Part shown: one piece after another, positions 13,804 through 18,726 of the stretch | Layout of the letters: the number at the start of each line of letters is the position of its first letter | Numbering within the stretch: the first letter of the stretch is position 1 | Virus record (IMG/VR): IMGVR_UViG_3300031141_000049 | Span: 1 to 21,524 of that record | DNA from: a virus | Strand: one strand, 5' to 3' | DNA length: 21,524 bases | Translations under genes and position numbers: made by a program | Notes under the pieces: generated by a model | What the model was told of the DNA's origin: nothing | Seen by the model: only the letters and a program-made list of their open reading frames with translations | Database searches by the model: none

Positions 13804-14414
13804 TCTGCATCCTCTAACTTAATTTCATTCCAATATTCTAACATCTCTACCACTCTAAAGCCAAAATCGGCATATGTCTCTTGAATGGAATTTTTTTTTG
13901 GGGAGATAGGTGAGTCAAGGTATGAGGGATCCTCAAATAAATTAAGTAGCGGCTTGTTTATACCCCCCCCCACCCCCTCACTTCTCCCTGCAATACCCGT
14001 GCCAGAATCCCCTTGCAAGTCCCGTGCCAGAGATGCGGCATCATCCTTGCACCTTGCAATGTCCGTGCCATTTGTTGCGGCATGATCGTTGCTTGCTTGC
14101 AAGTTACGTGCCAAACTTTCCCTGCCCAATTGGGCTAAGCCCATTCTGTCAGCTAATAGAGCAACGTCACACAATCCTATCGCACTCGCCATTGCTGATA
14201 TAATTCCCCGTCGCATTTCATTCGATCGAGACTTTAATTTCATTAACTGTTCTTCTAATGCTGGTAGTTGGTCGAAGGATAGATGATATAATTTAGAGAT
14301 AGGTTTACCTTTACTCACCGAAGCACCGACCGCTGTGTTTCTTGGAACATAACGCTTTATCCCTCTCACTTTTCCCTTGACATTTCCCCATATCTCGCAC
14401 CGCTCCCTTATCAT
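13722..14414 (-). CDS. Putative protein of unknown function carrying the repeat array (230 aa)
   Basis: This is the first leftward frame after the divergent region. The N-terminus is basic (NVKGKVRGIKRYVPRNT), followed by a helical segment (FDQLPALEEQLMKLKSRSNE, MRRGIISAMASAIGLCDVAL). Residues 100-155 are a low-complexity part encoded by the four sigma-54-like repeats and a G9 run. The C-terminus (YADFGFRVVEMLEYWNEIKL) looks like a normal folded region. The RBS is poor (AAAGGG 13 bases away). Reading-frame phase differs between repeat copies, so the middle is probably not under protein-level constraint. The gene may be real, may be two pieces, or may have been interrupted by a regulatory array. 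Confidence 0.5.
   Translation of the reverse strand: MIRERCEIWGNVKGKVRGIKRYVPRNTAVGASVSKGKPISKLYHLSFDQLPALEEQLMKLKSRSNEMRRGIISAMASAIGLCDVALLADRMGLAQLGRESLARNLQASNDHAATNGTDIARCKDDAASLARDLQGDSGTGIAGRSEGVGGGINKPLLNLFEDPSYLDSPISPKKNSIQETYADFGFRVVEMLEYWNEIKLEDAEWTESYKSYVLKNKESRSDLVQRLSEL
13989..14004 (-). promoter_or_regulatory. Sigma-54-type promoter box 1
   Basis: The minus strand reads TGGCACG-GGTA-TTGCA, an exact match to the RpoN consensus TGGCACG-N4-TTGC(A/T) with correct -24/-12 spacing. The start point would lie near 13978, at the G-rich run. It is the copy closest to the late genes. It needs host RpoN and an activator. Confidence 0.6.
14014..14029 (-). promoter_or_regulatory. Sigma-54-type promoter box 2
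   Basis: The minus strand reads TGGCACG-GGAC-TTGCA, preceded by CTC and followed by AGG. It is again an exact RpoN -24/-12 match in the same orientation, 25 bp upstream of box 1. The encoded peptide in the overlapping frame here is LARDLQ, in a different codon phase from box 1. Confidence 0.6.
14055..14070 (-). promoter_or_regulatory. Sigma-54-type promoter box 3
   Basis: The minus strand reads TGGCACG-GACA-TTGCA. The spacer bases differ from the other copies while all 12 consensus bases are kept. A further block, TGCGGCATCATCCTTGC (plus strand, 14034-14050), lies downstream and is almost repeated next to box 4. Confidence 0.6.
14098..14113 (-). promoter_or_regulatory. Sigma-54-type promoter box 4
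   Basis: The minus strand reads TGGCACG-TAAC-TTGCA. It is the most upstream copy, 43 bp from box 3. TGCGGCATGATCGTTGC (plus strand, 14076-14092) is a near repeat of the block beside box 3, showing a 41-43 bp duplicated unit. The palindromes at 14124-14143 are directly upstream. Confidence 0.6.
14124..14143. promoter_or_regulatory. Overlapping palindromes upstream of the promoter array
   Basis: GCCCAATTGGGC (14124-14135) is a perfect 12-bp palindrome, and TGGGCT-A-AGCCCA (14131-14143) is a second perfect palindrome sharing part of it. They lie 10 bp upstream of sigma-54-like box 4. Such symmetric sites could bind a dimeric activator or repressor. They also lie in coding sequence, so chance is possible. 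Confidence 0.35.
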
Positions 14415-14485
14415 CCATATAATGCATTTCCCTTTAATCGCTTGCGTTTATACCTATTCATCATAATATAGCATATTGTATAAAA

Positions 14486-14510
14486 GTTACACAAATAGTA
14501 ACACAGTTAC
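14486..14510. promoter_or_regulatory. GTTAC operator-like repeats in the divergent region
   Basis: GTTAC (14486-14490) and its inverse GTAAC (14498-14502) form an inverted repeat with a 7-bp centre. A third direct GTTAC follows at 14506-14510, and AGTTACAAA (14505-14513) recurs at 14571-14579. They lie in the AT-rich, gene-free stretch 14415-14681 between the leftward and rightward operons. A second inverted repeat, CCTAT-ATTC-ATAGG, is at 14557-14570. These are candidate operators for a phage repressor or switch protein. Confidence 0.35.
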
Positions 14511-14606
14511 AAAGTACACGCAATTCGCATGGTATATATCTATTGTTGACCAACTCCCTATATTCATAGGAGTTACAAACTAAATTAAATAATATACAAA
14601 TAAACA

Positions 14607-14635
14607 TTGCAATCTCAAATCATAGGGTTTATTAT
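14607..14635 (+). promoter_or_regulatory. Sigma-70-type promoter for the early rightward operon
   Basis: TTGCAA (14607-14612), a 17-bp spacer and TATTAT (14630-14635) match the -35 (4 of 6) and -10 (5 of 6) consensus. The start point near 14642 would give a leader of about 40 bases carrying AAGGAG before the first gene at 14682. Confidence 0.5.
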
Positions 14636-14681
14636 ATGGATAGTAAATCAGTATTCATTCTATAAATAAGGAGAAGCAACC

Positions 14682-14846
14682 ATGGAAAATACAATCACCG
14701 AAAAGCTACAAGAAATCAGAAGACGCTTCCCAGAAGATACCGAGCTTTTGGATGATGAAGACCTGATTTTATTCTCTTTACGTTTCTTCATAGAGAATTG
14801 CGAAATGGTTCAAGAAATGGATGATGATTCGATTTGGAGGTTCTAA
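14682..14846 (+). CDS. First early gene: small acidic protein (54 aa)
   Basis: The ATG at 14682 follows ATAAGGAGAAGCAACC, an excellent ribosome site. The product has 54 aa and begins MENTITEKLQEIRRRFPEDT; later segments are LLDDEDLILFSLRFFIENC and EMDDDSIWRF. It is acidic and helical, of unknown family. As the first gene after the rightward promoter it may act on the host early in infection, which is inference from position only. It is followed after one base by the tiny membrane peptide gene. Confidence 0.65.
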   Translation: MENTITEKLQEIRRRFPEDTELLDDEDLILFSLRFFIENCEMVQEMDDDSIWRF

Positions 14847-14847
14847 T

Positions 14848-14934
14848 ATGCTTATAACAGTTTTTATCATAGTGAGCATAGCGTTAGTCCTGATTATAGC
14901 TATTCCGCAATTATTTATCTTTAACGACAATTAA
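14848..14934 (+). CDS. Tiny one-helix membrane peptide (28 aa)
   Basis: A GGAGG site (14836-14840) lies inside the end of the previous gene, 7 bases before the ATG. The peptide MLITVFIIVSIALVLIIAIP then QLFIFND is almost entirely one hydrophobic helix. It is short, but the ribosome site and the exact fit between its neighbours (AAGGAG for the next gene starts at its stop codon) favour a real gene. Role unknown. Confidence 0.55.
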   Translation: MLITVFIIVSIALVLIIAIPQLFIFNDN

Positions 14935-14944
14935 GGAGCATACA

Positions 14945-15106
14945 ATGGAAACAATCACAATCACCACCAACACTCAACAAAATATATACCTTGCTACTTT
15001 TTCAGATACCGGCGATACTTACCCAACGCCATTCTTTCTAAGTATGCCATTGAATGAAGTCAAAGCAAAAATACAAGCGTTAAATCCTAACACTAAAGTT
15101 ATTTAA
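14945..15106 (+). CDS. Small early protein, unknown (53 aa)
   Basis: The ATG follows AAGGAGCATACA. The 53-aa product begins METITITTNTQQNIYLATFS and continues DTGDTYPTPFFLSMPLNEVK and AKIQALNPNTKVI. It is predicted as a beta-beta-alpha fold with no recognised family, no Cys and no membrane segment. It is part of the run of small genes, each with its own Shine-Dalgarno. Confidence 0.6.
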   Translation: METITITTNTQQNIYLATFSDTGDTYPTPFFLSMPLNEVKAKIQALNPNTKVI

Positions 15107-15122
15107 TAAAGGAGCATCAATC

Positions 15123-15332
15123 ATGGTAACAGGATACACAATAAACGGAGCATACAAAGACGGCCAACTCGTTAATACCTCATTCAATCCAAAGGAGTTT
15201 ACCAATGCCGCAATGGAATATAAGCGCCTATTATCCCTTAATAATAAATGTAAGGAGTCAGGCCAGCTTAATCACTTAAGCCTAAACAATGCCAGCGGTA
15301 AAATGATCCATCAATATACCAACCCCGCCTAA
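15123..15332 (+). CDS. Small early protein, unknown (69 aa)
   Basis: The gene has an AAAGGAGCATCAATC leader and an ATG start. The 69-aa protein begins MVTGYTINGAYKDGQLVNTS and has KEFTNAAMEYKRLLSLNNKC. It is polar, with a short central helix and one Cys. No family is recognised. Its ribosome site is nearly the same as that of the preceding gene (AAGGAGCAT), suggesting duplication of translation signals in this cluster. Confidence 0.6.
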   Translation: MVTGYTINGAYKDGQLVNTSFNPKEFTNAAMEYKRLLSLNNKCKESGQLNHLSLNNASGKMIHQYTNPA

Positions 15333-15347
15333 ACTCTTAAACCTTTT

Positions 15348-15363
15348 CAATCTTAAATAAGGA
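15348..15363 (+). repeat. 16-bp leader repeat, copy 1
   Basis: CAATCTTAAATAAGGA occurs here directly before the 91-aa gene and again at 15655-15670 before the 223-aa gene. It includes the Shine-Dalgarno core. A looser form (CTATAAATAAGGAGA) precedes the first early gene at 14661-14675. Confidence 0.7.
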
Positions 15364-15371
15364 ACAATACC

Positions 15372-15647
15372 ATGAAAATTAAACCAGAACATTTCAATCA
15401 TATCAAACAGGAAATAGACCATACTTTATCAGTACATGGTCGGGACAATCTCATTAAAGAATATGAAACGGGGCTATTTTCACGAAGTGATAAAACAAAA
15501 GACTTACAAAAACGCTTTTGCTTTGATTTAATGTTTGGGGCTGGTTTATCTAAATACGTTTGCAATACCCTGTATTCTTACCTTAACGATGATCATATTT
15601 ACACGGCACTTAAAGCAATTTGCCCGACTGTTACCCGACAATATTAA
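15372..15647 (+). CDS. Conserved small phage protein (91 aa)
   Basis: The 91-aa protein begins MKIKPEHFNHIKQEIDHTLS and has KDLQKRFCFDLMFGAGLSKY and VCNTLYSYLNDDHIYTALKA. The pattern 'MKI.P..F..(L/I)K', '..L..R...DL...AGL....C..LY.YL.DDHI.TAL..I' recurs in many small proteins of phages and plasmids, with no known function to my knowledge. It is probably an all-helical soluble protein. The gene has a TAAGGAACAATACC leader. It is grouped with the Cys-rich 223-aa protein, as often seen in phage early regions. Confidence 0.7.
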   Translation: MKIKPEHFNHIKQEIDHTLSVHGRDNLIKEYETGLFSRSDKTKDLQKRFCFDLMFGAGLSKYVCNTLYSYLNDDHIYTALKAICPTVTRQY

Positions 15648-15654
15648 TTTTAAT

Positions 15655-15670
15655 CAATCTTAAATAAGGA
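15655..15670 (+). repeat. 16-bp leader repeat, copy 2
   Basis: This is identical over 16 bp (CAATCTTAAATAAGGA) to 15348-15363 and continues into GGATAAACC before the ATG of the 223-aa gene. It probably reflects a duplicated translation-initiation leader. Confidence 0.7.
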
Positions 15671-15679
15671 GGATAAACC

Positions 15680-16351
15680 ATGGCGAATACATCGTTATTA
15701 TGGGCAGGTCAATCAGAATATACCAAAGATGATATCTATTCTACGTTAACAGAGAAATCAACTAACATCAAAACTGGTAACATCCCACAAATTACTATCC
15801 TTTGTTCAAACGAAAAACCTACCGATTCTTTGAAGTCTGGACTAGATCAAGCAATCTGTGGCAACTGCCCATTGCGTCCTCTATTACATAAGGATAAGCC
15901 AATTGAAGACCAACCATGCTATGTTAATTGCGGCTTTGCGGCTAATGCTATCCATAAAACAAAAAGCAAGTTACTAGTAACTAAACCGGATAAAGCCTAT
16001 AATTTAGGTCGTGACGGTGCCTACGGTGACCCAGCCGCAAGACCTGAAAAAGTAAGCCTATCTATTAGAGCTAAATTCAAACGATTGCTGGGATATACTC
16101 ATAATTGGCAAGATAAGAAGTCAAACTTCCTTAAATCTTGGTGCATGGCCAGCGTACATAATATAAATGATAAGATTAAAGCTAATAAACTAGGATTTAG
16201 AACATTTCGCACGGTTAAGTATGCCGCGAATAAACTCGCGTCCGATGAGATCGTATGCCCCAACTTTACCCATTCTATCCAATGTAAAGATTGCGGCCTT
16301 TGTTGCGGTACTGATAGTCAAGCCAAAAATATAGTTATCCCAATACACTAA
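15680..16351 (+). CDS. Cys-rich conserved phage/plasmid protein of unknown function (223 aa)
   Basis: The protein has 223 aa with a distinctive motif series: DQAICGNCPLR (57-66), PCYVNCG (79-85), RDGAYGDPAARP (111-122), GYTHNW (138-143), SWCMASV (153-159), GFRTFRTV (172-179) and a C-terminal cluster CPNFTHSIQCKDCGLCCG (193-210). I recognise this order as a widespread family in phages and plasmids (annotated only by a DUF number), with proposed metal-binding cysteines (C60/C63, C80/C84, C193, C202, C205, C208, C209). The reaction is unknown. It is the longest gene in the early cluster and is preceded by GGAGG. Confidence 0.75.
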   Translation: MANTSLLWAGQSEYTKDDIYSTLTEKSTNIKTGNIPQITILCSNEKPTDSLKSGLDQAICGNCPLRPLLHKDKPIEDQPCYVNCGFAANAIHKTKSKLLVTKPDKAYNLGRDGAYGDPAARPEKVSLSIRAKFKRLLGYTHNWQDKKSNFLKSWCMASVHNINDKIKANKLGFRTFRTVKYAANKLASDEIVCPNFTHSIQCKDCGLCCGTDSQAKNIVIPIH

Positions 16352-16367
16352 ATAGGAGGTTATAACA

Positions 16368-16541
16368 ATGAATGACATAGAAACCGAAAACGAATATTTC
16401 GACCAAGAAATCCAATTCTGTGAAGTCTGCAACGGTACTCTAAATATGTTAGGTATGTTAGGTCAATCGGCACACTATAACTGTCAACAATGCGGTATGG
16501 AAACTTCAATCACATTTAACCAAGGTGAAAGCAATGAATAA
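16368..16541 (+). CDS. Zinc-ribbon mini-protein (57 aa)
   Basis: The ATG at 16368 follows AGGAGGTTATAACA. The 57-aa product has two Cys pairs, FCEVC (C18, C21) and NCQQC (C39, C42), separated by a 17-residue loop NGTLNMLGMLGQSAHYN, which is a standard zinc ribbon. The flanks are acidic (MNDIETENEYFDQE). Such phage zinc ribbons often bind nucleic acid or host RNA polymerase, but nothing here proves that. The last 8 bp overlap the next gene. Confidence 0.7.
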   Translation: MNDIETENEYFDQEIQFCEVCNGTLNMLGMLGQSAHYNCQQCGMETSITFNQGESNE

Positions 16542-16785
16542 TCAGGAGATAATCAAAGCCGCCAATAAAGCTACACAAGCCATTATTAACGATATGTCAA
16601 TTACCTTAAAACCACACGTTAACAGGATAGAATCAAGCAATAAGACTGCCCACAGCCACCTTGAGCAATATTTATCTCTTATGTCACAATTCCCTGATAA
16701 AGATATGAAAAAAGTAATGGCGCAGGCATTAATCAAAGCAGGCGGCAATTCAAAACGTATTGCTACAGCTTTAAACCTAAGTTAA
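16534..16785 (+). CDS. Small helical protein with partial Fis-type HTH (83 aa)
   Basis: ATG 16534-16536 was chosen after the AAGGTGAAA site; an upstream GTG is less likely. The 83-aa protein begins MNNQEIIKAANKATQAIIND. The C-terminus, KKVMAQALIKAGGNSKRIAT then ALNLS, resembles the first helices of Fis/NtrC-type DNA-binding domains ('aL...GGN...aA..LgIs') but stops where the recognition helix should begin. Nine bases later, in the same frame, the next gene starts, with ATIEEKLKAHK resembling the missing part. Whether this is a coincidence, a split gene or a read-through product is unclear. Confidence 0.6.
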   Translation: MNNQEIIKAANKATQAIINDMSITLKPHVNRIESSNKTAHSHLEQYLSLMSQFPDKDMKKVMAQALIKAGGNSKRIATALNLS

Positions 16786-16794
16786 AGGATACCA

Positions 16795-17016
16795 ATGGCC
16801 ACTATAGAAGAGAAATTAAAAGCCCATAAAACCAATACCCAGACCCATTTGCTTCAGTTACACGTTGACCCTTTATTTTCTAAGGCGCTCGATATAGTTT
16901 GCAGGCACTACAAGATCGCGAGGGCAGAATATATTAGGCGATGTTTAAGCCTATGCTTGGCCAGCATACAAGACCCAAAACTGCTATCTAAACTCGATAA
17001 GGTGGTGAAACTATGA
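16795..17016 (+). CDS. Ribbon-helix-helix-like DNA-binding protein candidate (73 aa)
   Basis: The protein has 73 aa. After a short helix (MATIEEKLKAHKTN), residues 18-55 read as a strand (HLLQLHVDP), a helix (LFSKALDIVCRHYK) and a second helix (ARAEYIRRCLSLCLASI). This strand-helix-helix plan is that of Arc/MetJ-type ribbon-helix-helix repressors, which bind operators as dimers. It could act on the inverted repeats in the divergent region, which is inference. It has its own AAAGGA site. The stop overlaps the next ATG by 4 bp (ATGA). Confidence 0.6.
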   Translation: MATIEEKLKAHKTNTQTHLLQLHVDPLFSKALDIVCRHYKIARAEYIRRCLSLCLASIQDPKLLSKLDKVVKL

Positions 17017-17120
17017 GCATCAACCATCTAGCAGGCTTTCTATGCGGCTTAACTGCAATCGCTATAGTTTATTCAGCAATCAACTATTTTGCACTTTCAA
17101 TACTTGCGTTTATATTATAA
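17013..17120 (+). CDS. Tiny one-helix membrane peptide (35 aa)
   Basis: The start overlaps the RHH gene stop (ATGA), with GGTGGTGAAA upstream. The peptide MSINHLAGFLCGLTAIAIVY then SAINYFALSILAFIL is hydrophobic throughout and long enough for one membrane helix. It has no charged C-terminus. It could be an anti-host or membrane-active peptide; function unknown. Confidence 0.5.
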   Translation: MSINHLAGFLCGLTAIAIVYSAINYFALSILAFIL

Positions 17121-17132
17121 AAGGATTAAATT

Positions 17133-17204
17133 ATGGGTAAATATCTCTTAAGTATTCTAGTTTTAATAATGATCTTTGACCAATCAGGCAATAACCCTAA
17201 CTAA
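17133..17204 (+). CDS. Very short secreted/membrane peptide (23 aa)
   Basis: AAAGGATTAAATT precedes the ATG. The product MGKYLLSILVLIMIFDQSGN then NPN has a Lys followed by a 12-residue hydrophobic core and a polar end, like a signal peptide without a mature part. It fits exactly between its neighbours, but at 23 aa it may be only a leader or chance. Confidence 0.35.
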   Translation: MGKYLLSILVLIMIFDQSGNNPN

Positions 17205-17214
17205 GGAGAACACA

Positions 17215-17574
17215 ATGATTAAGCAAAAAGAACCCGCACCACTACGAAAAGCCAGACTTGAACTCAATGCCGAAAAATCAGCCCCAGAACCTAATCTACA
17301 GCTTATTAAGCATCTCAATATCCGGATCGACCGGCTAGAGGATCAACATCACTCCAAGCGCTGGCAGGTGGTTGAATACCAAGATATGCCAGTAGGACAG
17401 GTGTTTACATTTACACGCACTATGCATAAATCAGAATACGCTATGGAAATTCAACCAAAACGTCACCATGCTATGAAATCGCAGGGATGCGCCATAATCG
17501 TATCTAAGGGCATGGATCAAGGCTCATTGGTAAATTTAGCGCCACGAAGGCCAGTATATACAAAAGGTAGGTAG
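17215..17574 (+). CDS. Early protein, unknown family (119 aa)
   Basis: ATG 17215-17217 follows TAAGGAGAACACA; a longer TTG reading is rejected because it overlaps the short upstream peptide and lacks a ribosome site. The 119-aa protein is basic. It has a helical N-terminal part (PLRKARLELNAEK, then LQLIKHLNIRIDRLEDQHHS) and a beta-rich C-terminal part (RWQVVEYQDMPVGQVFTFTR, AMEIQPKRHHAMKSQGCAII). It has no recognised motif. It may be nucleic-acid binding judged by its charge. Confidence 0.6.
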   Translation: MIKQKEPAPLRKARLELNAEKSAPEPNLQLIKHLNIRIDRLEDQHHSKRWQVVEYQDMPVGQVFTFTRTMHKSEYAMEIQPKRHHAMKSQGCAIIVSKGMDQGSLVNLAPRRPVYTKGR

Positions 17575-17606
17575 TAAAACTTAATCTAATAATCGGAGGT
17601 TACATC

Positions 17607-17858
17607 ATGTATACAGTTTATAAAATGAAAGATTTCGATAAGCTAGCTAAAAAGGCAGTTGATAAACTATTAAAATATGGCGGCTTACTCTATTATAGGA
17701 GCGATAGCTGGGAGGTGTCAGACTACGATTTTACGATAAATATACCAGTAGAATTACCATCAGAGGAGGTATTTCCGATGCTCAATATAGAGGTAACGCT
17801 CAAACATATTACAAAAGCGGAACCCAATCAAACACTCACTTTTGCAGAATACTTATAA
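17607..17858 (+). CDS. Early protein, unknown family (83 aa)
   Basis: A strong GGAGGTTACATC leader precedes the ATG. The 83-aa protein begins MYTVYKMKDFDKLAKKAVDK, continues LLKYGGLLYYRSDSWEVSDY and DFTINIPVELPSEEVFPMLN, and ends TKAEPNQTLTFAEYL. It looks like an alpha/beta soluble domain with a helix followed by four strands. No family is recognised. It lies between two unknown genes in the rightward cluster. Confidence 0.6.
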   Translation: MYTVYKMKDFDKLAKKAVDKLLKYGGLLYYRSDSWEVSDYDFTINIPVELPSEEVFPMLNIEVTLKHITKAEPNQTLTFAEYL

Positions 17859-17879
17859 CTTAAATCAAGGAGTAGTACT

Positions 17880-18158
17880 ATGACAGCTTTTATTGCAGTA
17901 GCATCCATTATGTTCGGCAGCTTCATATCTAGCACGACATTATTAAACGATGGGCCTTATGCCTTTGTTCAAGAACATAGCTCGATAGAGTCCTGCCAGA
18001 TCGCTATACATGGCACTCGTGATATATGTACGCATGAAGGACTCATTGCTCAATATGTATTATCAACGGGTACTAAGACAAAGGAGAATTTAGGAGATTT
18101 GGAGTATATTGATTGTTCATATTGGGCTGGGTGTTATCTAGAAGGGAGGGCAGAATGA
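17880..18158 (+). CDS. Small secreted Cys-containing protein (92 aa)
   Basis: The ATG follows CAAGGAGTAGTACT. Residues 1-20 (MTAFIAVASIMFGSFISSTT) are hydrophobic and signal-like. The remainder has four Cys (SSIESCQIAIHGTRDICTHE, then YIDCSYWAGCYLEG) that could form two disulfides in the periplasm. The layout resembles the late small secreted protein at 13433-13633 (signal, 'S.e.CQ', spaced Cys). Its stop overlaps the next ATG (ATGA). It may alter the envelope or exclude other phages, which is inference. Confidence 0.6.
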   Translation: MTAFIAVASIMFGSFISSTTLLNDGPYAFVQEHSSIESCQIAIHGTRDICTHEGLIAQYVLSTGTKTKENLGDLEYIDCSYWAGCYLEGRAE

Positions 18159-18361
18159 TTGAATCAGCTAAGATTGCTCTATCAATGGGCTATACAATAG
18201 ACACAAAAGATGGTGGTAGGACGTTTATAAAAGGCAATCAGCATGTATGGCAATGTCACGGAGGTTGGAAGCGTGCCACCTATAAAGATGGTGAGTATTC
18301 AGACTGGCGCATTGAGTCCTATTTAGGAGATGCACTACTATACGAGGGGGAAAAAGACTAA
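18155..18361 (+). CDS. Small protein, unknown, last rightward gene (68 aa)
   Basis: ATG 18155-18157 overlaps the previous stop (ATGA) and follows GGGAGGGCAGA; a TTG-started longer form is rejected. The 68-aa protein begins MIESAKIALSMGYTIDTKDG and has HVWQCHGGWKRATYKDGEYS and DWRIESYLGDALLYEGEKD. It is a Trp/Gly/Tyr-rich beta-like small domain of unknown function. Its stop overlaps by 4 bp the stop of the convergent gene at 18358-18726. Confidence 0.6.
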   Translation: MIESAKIALSMGYTIDTKDGGRTFIKGNQHVWQCHGGWKRATYKDGEYSDWRIESYLGDALLYEGEKD

Positions 18362-18726
18362 TTCAAACTAACTTCATCGGGGAATAAGCGAGGGTCTAGG
18401 CCATTCAGGTCTAGGCCTTTCTTTTCTCCATTCTTGAGGTAAACCATTATAAAGTTTTTCGTGGTTTCCCAGTTATCACAAGCTATCACAAAATTACACT
18501 CCTGCGCGAGATCGTCCATTGTCTCTTCTATTCTCTTAGGTAGCTTATTCTTAGCATCAGGCTCCGGTATATAGATATACATAGCATTAAAGCGATCATC
18601 TGCTGACTGACACGCTAACCCTAAATTAGGAAATCCTTCCTTATCTATCTTATATAGTAGATGCAATTGAGGCTCTTCAGCGGCGTACATCTTAGCCCAT
18701 TCTATGACCTTTTCAAGAGTCTCCAT
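18358..18726 (-). CDS. VRR-NUC-like protein, probably catalytically degenerate (122 aa)
   Basis: The layout EKVIEWAKMYAAEEPQLHLL, YKI (6-27), then AMYIYIPEPDAKNKLPKRIE (48-67) and ETMDDLAQECNFVIACDNWE, TTKNFIMVYLKNG (68-100) follows the VRR-NUC nuclease family ('E.PQL.LLY.IPNGG', 'GL.IE.K......K..Q', 'L...GY.V.VC.GW..A...I..YL'). The catalytic parts are missing: the GVPD segment is replaced by LACQSADDRF, and the E-x-K strand reads YIPEP. It is therefore likely inactive or modified and might act as a partner or inhibitor. It overlaps the resolvase-like gene by 14 bp. Confidence 0.5.
   Translation of the reverse strand: METLEKVIEWAKMYAAEEPQLHLLYKIDKEGFPNLGLACQSADDRFNAMYIYIPEPDAKNKLPKRIEETMDDLAQECNFVIACDNWETTKNFIMVYLKNGEKKGLDLNGLDPRLFPDEVSLN
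18396..18425 (+). terminator. Terminator of the rightward operon
   Basis: CTAGGCC (18396-18402), loop ATTCA and GGTCTAG (18408-18414) form a 7-bp stem with one G-U pair, followed by GCCTTTCTTTT. It lies 35 bases after the stop of the last rightward gene, inside the 3' end of the convergent gene. The stem arises from two direct copies of GGTCTAGGCC (18393-18402 and 18408-18417). Confidence 0.45.

Noticed and set aside
13885-14286. Plus-strand open frames across the sigma-54-like array
   Set aside because: They lack ribosome sites, run against the local transcription direction and are shadows of the minus-strand 230-aa frame.
14400-14470. A clear sigma-70 promoter for the leftward operon
   Set aside because: AT-rich hexamers such as TATATT and TACAAT are present but none has a convincing -35 at correct spacing.
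16190-16432. Minus-strand open frame inside the 223-aa gene region
   Set aside because: It is opposite to well-supported genes with strong ribosome sites, and its composition looks like a shadow.
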